Assembly (NCBI GenBank): GCA_964036155.1
Contig: OZ038422.1
Coordinates: 7,153,201-7,217,200, forward strand
DNA length: 64,000 nucleotides
Source of the DNA: Diploscapter coronatus
Taxonomy: Eukaryota > Nematoda > Chromadorea > Rhabditida > Rhabditidae
Direction: 5' to 3'
Below, piece after piece: positions 1-9,800 of the stretch. How positions within the stretch are numbered: position 1 is the first letter of the stretch; each line of letters starts with the position of its first letter. Below the pieces are notes generated by a model that worked only from the letters and a program-made list of their open reading frames with translations, did no database searches and was not told the DNA's origin. Position numbers and translations under genes: made by a program.

Positions 1-339
1 TATCGATGCAAAATGCTCATAACTTCGCTCATTTAAAATTTTTCGCTAACCAAGCGGCACATTTTTTTGTTAGAGTACGAAAATTTTAGAAGAAATAGCC
101 ATCACTAAAATCTTCGATTTCTAAAAGAACGCACATTATAGCGACTGATTAATGAGTCGTATTTAAAAAAATGACCAAAATATAATTCAATTCGTCTGGT
201 ATAGTTAAATCCGAGATGTGATTTTTTTCAAAACGCGTTTGATCATAACCTATTTCTAATTGCAAAGAGAACATCAATATCGAGACCAACACTCGAAATA
301 CTCATACTGAAAGAAAACATCTTCATTTAAACATTTTAG

Positions 340-456
340 ACCTGTGGCGACAAAGGCGAATGGGAACGTGTTGCGATGTGTGACGAGAGAAAAGTCAAAC
401 TCGAAACGGAGAAATTGGAGCTGCGAGGGGAAGAACGCAAATTCGTCAATAGCTAG
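340..456 (+). CDS. Possible last exon of an unidentified gene (5' part not found)
   Basis: An open frame follows an acceptor-like sequence (catttaaacattttag, ending at 339) and runs 38 codons to a TAG at 454-456. The peptide starts TCGDKGEWERVAMCDER and continues into a strongly charged Lys/Glu stretch (KVKLETEKLELRGEERK) that would form a helix or coiled coil. Such tails are common at the C-termini of small DNA-binding proteins, but no domain can be named. No upstream exon was found in the 339 bases before it, so the rest may lie outside the window. It could also be a chance open frame. Confidence 0.3.
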   Translation, partial: TCGDKGEWERVAMCDERKVKLETEKLELRGEERKFVNS

Positions 457-1964
457 AGAAGAACTCATTGACGACAGGAAGGTAATTCTTTTGCAATTCT
501 GTAAGCTATCACGCTTTTCCTATCAAATTTGGAAGGTATTCACAAAAGTTCTTTTTTTTAAATTCACTTGAAACTTGCTACATATCATAACATTCGCAGC
601 TAAGATTATTTGGACTTGACAATTCACTTATTCAAATTTATCCTATATCGTAATTTATCTGTGAAAACTGAGCTATCATTTTTGTTATTTGGATCTTTTC
701 TTGTTATCTTGAAAACTTATCTGTTTTTCTTTAACTTACAAAAATGACGAGTAATTATTTGGCTTCAATCTTGAAAAACTTTCTGATTTTGGTAAAACAA
801 TAAACTATTTTGTGGGCATAAGATCTAGACGTTAAGCACAGGAAATGAGAAAAATTGAAAATTATTACGTCATGGAATAACAAACTTCTTTTCAAATAAT
901 TTTCTTATCTAGATTTTTGTTAGAAAAAATGAAGATTCTAAATCCATCAAGAAGATATGCATTAGACTTTTCAGTAAAGACAACTTTAATCCGTCGAACT
1001 GAATATCGTATAATGCTGTCTTTGAATCCGTCAGATAAAACGATAATAATACACGACCCTATATACTTTTCTTTGGATATGTCTAGAGAGGCCAAATGAA
1101 TTTTCGGAATTATTAATCATGGGAAAATTTGATATCAGTGTGATCGGCGAAGTTGGCCGGAGCAGAATGCTCTTTAGATTTCTGAAAATAGTTCAGTGAA
1201 TGCAAAGCCATGGTCATTCTTGTGAGGCAACATTTTTTTGCAATCACTTTCTATTTTTTCGATCAGTCATTTTCATTGCTTTTAGGGATGGTATAACATT
1301 TGAATTTTATTCCGCTCAAATTTATCAGCTTTGGCGTAATTTCACCCAAAGATTTCATTATTCAACTTCGACTCATGGTGGACCGTTGCACCTCTCTTCG
1401 TAACTCATTGTCGGAGAATTAGGTCTTATTGGGAGTATCTTTCTCCTGTGTCCGGCGAAGTGACCAAAAGCTTGTGTGAATTCGGGTGATGATGTTAGTT
1501 GTGGGATGCTGTCTGTTTTATTTTGATTGCCAGAACGCTTGAATCTTGACACTTTATTCCAAGGCAACCAGCATGTAAGTTGGAGTCAAAGAAAAACCAG
1601 AAAGAATAGTAAGAATGAGGAACAGCACAAAGTGAAAAGCTGGGGGAAGTTAGGGCCTGCCTCAAATCAGAGAAAAGAGGGAGCAGGCATGAAGGAAAAT
1701 TGGCCCGCTCCCAAATTCGTCATTCGAGTGGGGGAATTGGAAAATTTTAATTTAAATATAGTTAAATTTGGAGACCACCTTAGTCGGTGCCTAGACAGTG
1801 GGGCAACAAATGTCGGCAGGAGTATAACAAGTAAAGCCGCTCTGACATTGGCCGTCTGTGCATGGACTACTTTGTACGCTTTCGTCACAGATTCCCGGAA
1901 CTGAAATAGCACCAATTTAATGTAGAATCAGAAATTCATATTTTTCAAAATAATAATCGTATTT
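457..1964. other. Gap with no supportable gene
   Basis: This is AT-rich sequence with short open frames on both strands. The longest (1527-1904, plus, 125 codons) has no splice context or recognisable motif. It most likely contains the 3' flanks of the neighbouring genes. Confidence 0.5.
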
Positions 1965-1969
1965 TTATT
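1964..1969 (-). terminator. Polyadenylation signal overlapping the stop codon
   Basis: On the minus strand AATAAA overlaps the TAA stop (1965-1967) of the cysteine-rich gene, so the 3' UTR would be only tens of bases long. Confidence 0.55.
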
Positions 1970-2923
1970 CACCACATTGTAGATCGACGCACATATCTGA
2001 TGGGTTACTCTCAGGAATGAAAACGGAAACATATCCGACTGGGCAAAGTTTTGCGATGGTTGGGCCAAGTTGACATCCCGAATTCCTATAATCTAGGCCC
2101 GCGATTGGGCAACAGTTTGCTCCAGCTGCATCACAAGCATAACCGGGCTAAATTGTTGAATATCTTAATTTAAAAATGATCCTGATCTATTTTATGAGAA
2201 AAATATATATAGAGACGCCAGATGGGTCGAAAATAAGTGACCGAAAATTTCAAACACATAATTCGAATTGCTATTTTCCCATTTCTAAATATATATGCTC
2301 AGCTCACCGTTGAGCATCCGCCGTTGATGCACGAACCAAAAGCTTGTTCAGGAACTTCGCAAACACCCTAAAATACTTGCTTTAATATATGATAATGTTG
2401 TTCTTGAAATTGTAGCAGCTTGTAGACAGAACATGACCACTTACAACAAGGTTAGAGGTATTTCCTCCTGTGCAGCAGAGACCATTTTGAAGAGATGTGC
2501 CAGTTGGGCACATGCCACCAACTGGCGATGTTCCAGCCTGACCATTAGGACATGCAACCGAACAGCACACGCCTTTGTAGTAGAACCCTCCATTATAGCA
2601 GGTCGTTCCATAGGCCGGCGTCGCGATCATTCCCTGGGGACACGCACTAGGCGCGGCCGTTGTGCTCGTCTGAAAATACAATTTTCTTGGTTATCTCGTA
2701 AAACAACTTACAGGAACTTCGCAGCATACGCCGTTAAAGTAGAATCCACCATTGTAACAGGTCGTTCCATAGGCCGGCGCCACTGTCATTCCTTGAGGGC
2801 ACGCAGAAGGCGCGGGCGTCGGAAAATGCAATTTTTGGCAAATCTTAACGGTAAGCTAACCTGTTGTCCATACTGAGCAGAAACGCTAAGAGCAAGAGTG
2901 AGAACAAAGACGGCGACGAGCAT
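1965..2923 (-). CDS. Small secreted cysteine-rich protein with tandemly duplicated exons
   Basis: Five exons on the minus strand: 2861-2923, 2712-2819, 2445-2669, 2308-2367, 1965-2147, all joining in phase 0 to give about 212 residues. Exon 1 encodes a signal peptide (MLVAVFVLTLALSVSA). The rest is made of short cysteine modules of the type CPxGxxx...CYNGGFYxxGVCC, like the CC-rich repeats of nematode secreted and cuticle-associated proteins. Exons 2 and 3 are clear duplicates, sharing APSACPQGM and AYGTTCYNGGFY. The expected acceptor before exon 2 reads CG instead of AG, so exon 2 may be skipped or use an unusual site. Skipping would keep the frame. A TATA box lies at 3074-3081, and an acceptor-like tatttcag sits just before the start. 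The polyadenylation signal overlaps the stop codon. The function is unknown; a role outside the cell is inferred from the signal peptide and cysteines. Confidence 0.8.
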
Positions 2924-3073
2924 TGTATTACCTGAAATATCAAGATTCCTATTCAATACAGAAAATAATTGGGATCTTAATCGATAGACCGAGAATAAGG
3001 CGTATTTCTCAGAGTATCAAGAAATATCCAAATATCAAGGATAGAATGGCTCGTCATCGAATGAAAAGTTTCG

Positions 3074-3081
3074 CTTTTATA
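3074..3081 (-). promoter_or_regulatory. TATA box of the cysteine-rich gene
   Basis: TATAAAAG on the minus strand, about 150 bases upstream of the start codon at 2921-2923. It faces away from the plus-strand TATA box at 3755, so the two small genes are divergently transcribed from a shared 0.9 kb region. Confidence 0.6.
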
Positions 3082-3754
3082 GTACCTCGCCACGGTCATG
3101 GATCAACATTCGGAAAGTTCATGGACTTCCCCCGCCCACTTTGCTTTGCACTCTCAAAGTGAAATCTCTTGTTCTGTGCGGCTTGGCATTTAGAGCTTGC
3201 GAGTTCTGTTTTATTAGTAGCTAAATTCAAAACATTTTTTTTTAAATCGTGAAGTGCAAACTTTGGACGTTAAATTGATATTTGCAGAAGATATCGTTTA
3301 TAATAGCTGAAGTTCAATGAAAATCAAACCGGATATTTAGTAAATGCGACTGAATGATCTTGAGAACTTGAGAAATTTCTTAAATAATTGAATACGTATT
3401 TTATTCTCTGATTGAATGATAGAAATAAGTCTTACATTTTATTAAGTACACTCCATTTTCGTGCAACTTATTCAAGCATTTTAGAAAATTAATGTACGTC
3501 AACTCAATAATGATCAGTGTCGCAAATCTGTACAGTTGGTTGTTATTTTGACACAGTAATCATTTCATTGGTCAAATTTAACAATTCTCATCATTTCCTG
3601 GAAATAATGAACATCTCTCGTGTTTATTCAGTTCAACTGACCATACAGTTCCTCAGTTTCTCCGCATGACGTATCGACTAACACGCGCACATTAGTCGTC
3701 CAGAATTAGATATTCCTAGTCCCGAAATGCGAAAACAGCGAGAGCGAACAGAGC

Positions 3755-3760
3755 TATAAA
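3755..3760 (+). promoter_or_regulatory. TATA box of the Met/Gly/Pro-rich secreted-protein gene
   Basis: TATAAA 73 bases upstream of the ATG at 3833, which suits a transcription start near 3785 and a short leader. The rest of 2924-3832 shows no gene. Confidence 0.65.
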
Positions 3761-3832
3761 GGTCGACGGCTATGGAGCCTTGAATACCAGGCTACTTGAA
3801 CTAATCATTTATATTCCCGAACTAGTTTCAAA

Positions 3833-4333
3833 ATGTCTAATTTCTACATCACAATTTTCTTTCTTGCAATTGTATCCACCGCATATTCATTTCCAGCCAT
3901 AATGGTTTGAAAAATAGAAATTTCGAAGAAGTAATAATGCAGCCTTTTCAGAGTCTATGCCCAGTTGGATCTGATCCTATAGGTCCAGCCATTTTCGGTG
4001 CCTGCCCCATGTTCAGCCAGGTCGGATACGATGGACAAACCTGCTGCGCTCTAGACAATTCTTTCGAGCCTGGAGTAAGATTTGGTTTATTTCTTAATAA
4101 ATAAATATGGGCAACTTCAGATGCTTCCTCCTGGTATGATGCAAGGTCCTGCTGGGTTCGGCGGCATGGGACCCGGATTCATGCCAGGCTTCGAAGGATC
4201 ACCCGGATGTTGCGACAATAATCTACCACCAATCGATCTCGTATTTTGAACTCTTATAAAATTTATTCATTTCGGCATTTAGATGGATATGAACATGCCA
4301 GGACCTGGTGTGATGCCATTCGGCCCATTCTAA
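3833..4333 (+). CDS. Small secreted Met/Gly/Pro-rich protein
   Basis: Four exons: 3833-3904, 3952-4074, 4121-4240, 4283-4333. All junctions are in phase 0, giving 121 residues. Residues 1-19 or so are a signal peptide (MSNFYITIFFLAIVSTAYS). Exon 2 carries a short cysteine segment (SLCPVGSDP...GACPMF...TCCALDN) with the same CPxG and TCC pattern as the neighbouring minus-strand gene. Exons 3 and 4 are rich in Met, Gly and Pro (MLPPGMMQGP, GGMGPGFMPG, MDMNMPGPGVMPFGPF). All three introns are about 40-47 bases. The short exon 2 cysteine motif suggests a distant relation to the divergent cysteine-rich gene, but that is an inference. I recognise no named family; a structural or cuticle-type extracellular role is a guess. 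Confidence 0.8.
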
Positions 4334-4773
4334 TGGCATGATAGACTTTAATCTAATTTGGATTTGGTTAGTGCGCAACTTGCAGCAATAGAGTCAGAAT
4401 CTCACACGTCAAGTCGAAGAATATCTTCACATTTATCTAGTCTGCTTATTTGTATATTTTGACAAGTGCACAATAAATTTTATCGATAACTTTTCTCAAA
4501 TCAATATATTTCGGTTGGACGATGAGACTTTTATTTTTCTTTCCATGAACTTTGCAGGTCGTATTTGTACAGACAAATATTCGATCGCCTGTGTTCACAG
4601 GTCCATATCGAAATAACGACTGGGTGTCGATTTTGTGTTATTTCAAACGATTTTAAACTAAAATATGGCTCAGGCAATTTTTTCATTATTAGCAGGTACA
4701 TAAATATCAGGCTGGTACAAAAACTGTCTCAAAAATTGACACGAATACTTTTATTTATATCTTGGCCCAATCA
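4334..4773. other. 3' flank and gap without a gene
   Basis: It holds the 3' UTR and AATAAA of the preceding gene; nothing else recognisable. Confidence 0.5.
4472..4477 (+). terminator. Polyadenylation signal
   Basis: AATAAA about 140 bases after the stop codon at 4333, in a T-rich 3' flank. Confidence 0.6.
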
Positions 4774-5376
4774 ATGATATACTCACCACCTGAGTTATCA
4801 ACAAAACTAGTTCAACGAGTGGGGAGATCGCTGGACAATAATGTTGCTGCTTTTGAGGTAGTTAATTCGAGATAATTAGAGTAATTAAGGTGATAATTGG
4901 GGCAATTAACTTAGCAATCAAGGCAATTGATCTGGGTTTTTGAACTAAATATTTTTACATGAATTTTAGGATAAATAAATTTTGGGATAATTAGAATAAT
5001 CAACTAGACTGTGCAAATTAACTCAATTTAATTACTCCTAATTAAGGTCTACTGCGACGAGGAGCAAAGCGAGGAGAACTACCTGAGGAACATCCACAAA
5101 TACAAGTTGGATACGAGAATCGAGAGATTCGCAATTAACAGGCCAAATCCGGATAAGGAGAACATCAAAAATAAGGGGTTTTTTTTTTAAATGTTTTCTA
5201 ACAAAATTTGAATGTTTTTTCTCGCAAAAATTGAGGGAAAATGCAAGATAATAAATGACCATTCATAAGGTATGAATGAAAAGTGGAATAAGCCTACTCA
5301 ATTGTCAAAATCTGCGCAATTGAGAGCGATACACAACGCCGCAGCAAGGTTGCAGATGAGCGGGACCAAGACCTAA
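4774..5376 (+). pseudogene. Doubtful small gene or decayed coding fragment
   Basis: Three blocks with protein-like composition lie in line. 4774-4857 is an ATG-led frame ending at a GAG|gtagtt donor (MIYSPPELSTKLVQRVGRSL...). 5047-5178 reads VYCDEEQSEENYLRNIHKYK and then IERFAINRPNPDKEN. 5272-5376 is an ATG-led frame (MNEKWNKPTQLSKSAQLRA...) ending in TAA. The first two join in frame if the acceptor is aattaag. The second block runs into a T-run at 5179-5188 and has no donor that joins the third block in frame. That makes a frame-shifted pseudogene, a homopolymer error or two separate fragments all possible. I do not recognise the family. Confidence 0.35.
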
Positions 5377-6868
5377 CCATAAAGAACATAAGGTTGTGTT
5401 GTGACAAAATAATTTCTCATTTTAGCAATTTTAATAGTCATTCAGCATCTCACAAAGATAACAACATGTCGACCTCATAAACATTAGAAAGAATGACTCA
5501 GTTTTCAGTTTCAGAAAAATTCAACCCACCTTCAAAATGATCGTTGTGAAATATTGCGTAGCATTGTGTAACTTGCGCTACTCTCTGTCTCTCCGCTGTT
5601 AAACGCGAAATGTAATGCCGGTCAACGTTTAGCACTCCACTCACGTCTCCTATATAATCACCCTTTTCCTAACATCGTTCGACTGGTCCGGCGTTGTTGA
5701 GTTATCAGTCCGTTCGACGAAGGTAGAAATACCCGAGTCACCAAAAAAATCAAAATAGACGCGCTGCGCGTCGAAAACCTTCTGAACCGTCTGAGGTCTA
5801 TCAGCGGTATCGCCTTCTCAGCGGCACAACTCGACCGGTTACACTTTTTGCGGTTTTAAATTAAATTATATAGTTGATTCTAGAAACTTTTAAATATTTT
5901 TCTAAGCTTCATCTTTAAAAGCTTGCCAAAATCTCATTTTTTAAAAGTTGGGCAAGATTTAGGAAATTAAGGAAAATTTTCAACTGCAGTTTAATTCTTC
6001 TTTTTGATTAGAGTATTTGAAGGATCAAGTAAAATTTTTGCAAGCTTCAGTTGAGTACTTCGGTACCACAAAGATGTAGACGAGGTTGTGTACTGTGTAG
6101 AGGCTTGAAGGTTAAACAAGATGCGAGCGAAATCATTTATTAACTGATAGTATTGGGTATTTATAGAGATCGAGGGTGAGATATCTAAAGTGAGATATGC
6201 AATGATATTGTTATATTAAATCATGCCCTAACTGCTTCCAATATTACCAACATTAAATTTAGAAAAGTGCTTGCGCTCTCTATTTCTAAACTCAATAATG
6301 TTTAACTAATTAATCTTTACGGTAAGACAAATCTTTATTCAAGTTAAACAAACAGGTATCCTGTTTCTTTAGTTAAAAGTACCAATATTACAAAACTTAA
6401 AGCTTCAATGACAAGACTAATTTGAGAAAGATAACAGGGATATCAAAGTGTTGAACTCCAAGAGGCCCCAAAAACAAAGTCAACATTTTCATGAAAATCT
6501 TCAAATGTCAAGATAAAGCTAAAATGCATATTCATGAAAAACGTGTGTAGATAAGTAGGTATATAGAGAATAGTGGAAAAATGACTAGTTCATACGAGCT
6601 AATGAGACAGATGAAGGAAAATTTAATCGCATCACGATTAGAAATGGGTGGTTTGAAATTTTCTTTCGCCTTCTCAATAATTCCTTTTGCGATTATTTAA
6701 ATCATGAGTCGTAAATTCAGTGAAGAAAACCTAAATTCACAACAGCATTTTCATGTTCAGTGCAATCCTTTTCCAAATTGCTATGCTAATGCAATACTCT
6801 GTGATTTGGATAAATTGTAATAATTCAGCTGGAGTCAAAGAATTGCATTATAATTCGAATAAACAAAC
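5377..6868. other. Gap: one possible promoter island, otherwise no gene
   Basis: Apart from the island at 5650-5860, which contains the palindrome GACGCGCTGCGCGTC at 5758-5772, this is ordinary AT-rich sequence. Its right part should hold the 3' UTR of the beta-glucuronidase gene. Confidence 0.45.
5651..5657 (+). promoter_or_regulatory. TATA-like element
   Basis: TATATAA upstream of a G+C-richer island (5660-5850) holding a 52-codon open frame without ATG (5701-5859). No product can be named. Confidence 0.3.
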
Positions 6869-9800
6869 CTAGTGATGATAGTGGTAGTGGTATCGATATC
6901 GATGTGTGGTGTACTGTCTGCCATGCTCGGTTTGATCCAGCAATCCCAGATATCGCTTCCTTAAAGTGTAAGCCGCCATCTTTGCTTGGCGATTTCGAGT
7001 GAAAATGCCTTTGTGATTGCCGACAGCACGGGTTGTTGCTAAAATTCATGCGTGTAAATCGATAAATTTAATTTGATTAATAATTATTAATTGATTTACA
7101 AATGACTGAATAATAAAAGCCCACGAAATTTTAGTTTCTTCAAAATAGTTCATGTTGCTGTGGTTGTGGTTTGATTTCGGAATTTCGATGACTTTAAGTC
7201 GATTTTTTACTTCAAGTTCACTTTCAATTTTTTATTTGGATTTAAAAGTCTCGTTCTCAAAATTTTATTATAATGAAGTTTCGACTGTTTCCATTTTTAA
7301 CTCGAAATATATGTTTTGAATTCTAGTTTTGCGCTACACTGTTAGATATATTAACCAAATTTGAGATAATTGAATGTAAGGATATTATCCAAGGTTAACT
7401 AGTATCACAGTGTGACATTGAAAATAATAATCCTCACAATATTGCCATATTAAAATTTCAAATATTTTTTGTTCGGATACTAACGGAATGACGATTTAAA
7501 ATGCGACTTACACATTCCAGTCATGAAGTCCGCGAAATTCCAGATCATTTCACCAGCCAGAATGTTCTGCTGTCGAAGAACGTCGAATGCTTCGTGGGTC
7601 TTCATGATGATCTCGTTTTGGTATTGCTCGGAGAAATCGACTGACGGCTCCTGAATTTAAAAACGCTTGATGCATGAATATGTGGGGAGGGATAGTATAG
7701 CAAATTTTTATCATAAGTTTTTTTTTTTTTAATTTCATCTAAACGAAGCTTTTCATAAAATGGTGCTTGAAATTTGATCTAGATATTATTTATAGTTTTT
7801 GGATCAAAGTTATCACAATCTCTTCTATGCTTGTCCTTCTAAATATTCATCGAAAAGAAGAGCATAGACAGACCTGATTAAGCCCCGAAATGCTGTCAGC
7901 CCCATATTCAGTTATGATAATAGGTTTCCTGAAGATTTCCTTCCACTGTGCGATGTCATAAATCAGACTCGAATTGACCCAATCCAGGCTGCCCATGTTT
8001 ATGTACCAGCCGTAGTAACGATTCACACAGATTATATCCAGTAAGTCAGCCTAAAATTTTTAATATTATTGACTGATGTCTACATATTTTATGAATGAAT
8101 TTAGATGAAGATCTGTGATGCATGAGAACCTTCTATCCTGATTGAGCTTGATTTTTTTTCATTATGAAACTGAAAATTAATTGAACTTTTATACCGCTCC
8201 GATGGATGAATATTCTTTAGTTTTTGCAAGATTATAATGGAGCAAAAAATTTGGAGTAATATATGATATTTAAAATGTTAGTTTTTGCATCTATTGCAAA
8301 CCTAATTTGTCGAAAATTTACAGAGTTTTCTTTCCTTCAAAAATTGGAAAAACAAGCACTCAGATATCAGCATTTGCTCTAAAGTTTATGCCACTATTTT
8401 TGTACAGAAAAAATAGAAGAATAAAATATTCTTCTTACCGTCTGATCATTTCCTGAATTAGTAGGTCCATAGACAGTCGTTACAGGTCTGGTTGGATCGA
8501 GAGCGTGTGCAGTGTCTACCAGAGCTCTAAAATTGAATGATAATAATACAAAATAGTGTGATAACGATTTAGATTTTCGCCACACTTTCGTATTATAACT
8601 TCAAAATACTTATAAAAAAGCTGGATGATGTATCCTTCTATCCCATATTTCCTGTAACGTGGGAAAATTTGTAAGTGATAATGAATTAAAGTTGTCGAAA
8701 ATAACCTCACTTGAAATAGTTTCGACTTTCTTTCTTCTCGGTATGTGGCTCATTAGCCAAACTCCACATGATAATCGAGGGATGATTCTTGTCTCTGCTG
8801 ACCAAGTCTTCTAACATTTTGATGTGAAGCAGATTGTTGGCTTTGGGAAATCCTCTGAAATTTGAGCATTTTTTAAAAGTACCTAAATAAACTCATCATT
8901 TTTAGAAAACTTAATTCGATTTTTATCAGGAAAAGTTACACTATTTAGAACCTTCCATATTCTATAATGAAGAGTTCCAGGAAAAAAAATTCAGGATCAT
9001 GAAAGAGCTCAAAATTCAGTAAAATTATGAAAAAATGAAGATCACATCTTATTTCAAAATGGAATTAGCATTATTCGACACGAATTTAAATAATATTTTC
9101 TTTTATTTTTCATACCGTTTTTCACTGAAATCTGGCCCTGGCTCTCATTTTTCTAGCTTTCACTCTCTCTCTCTTAATTTCGAACATTCTCTCGCTCTTC
9201 CTTTTTCCGAGACATCTAGCTTTAGACGTCGAACAAAATATGACGACTGTGGTGCGATGGTAAGATCACTAGGCTTAGAAATACAATTCGGTAATAGTCA
9301 CGATTTTCTCCTGTTCAATAGTTTTTGAAAAATTTAGCCGATAAAACTAGAGAACGTTTGAGAAAGTGAGAGAGCGAATGAGAAACTAGAAAAATGAGAG
9401 ACAAGGCCCGATTTTGATGAAATGGAATGCAGACCAAATGCTAACTCTCACTTAAGCCCCACGGCAGGTGTCTCAGCGATAATAGCGATTCCCCTTCTGT
9501 CATTCTCGCGCATTCTCTCCTCATCGTAAGGATAGTGTGTGGTTCTGTAGCAATTGCCTCCCATCCATTCCAGCAGATTCAAGTCTTTCGTCATCACGGC
9601 TCGGTCGAATCCTCGGCCGTGAATCTAAAAGTTATTCTATTACTTGAGAATTTAGGGTAGTTTAGAGTTTCAATATCATAAAGTTGATATCTACTTTTAC
9701 CTCGTTTAGAGAATAACAGTAGGTTTTGATACGTGTATTTTCACTATTTCATCGATGGTTTCGAAATTTCACTTTGCGAAATGGATTTTAGATTTCATGT

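Noticed and set aside
1527..1904. 125-codon plus-strand frame
   Set aside because: No acceptor, signal peptide or domain; both strands are open there, which points to composition.
8607..8650. Possible extra GUSB exon (KYGIEGYIIQLFYK)
   Set aside because: Including it would introduce a stop in the required phase, and the flanking exons join perfectly without it (YFK|ALVDTAHALDP).
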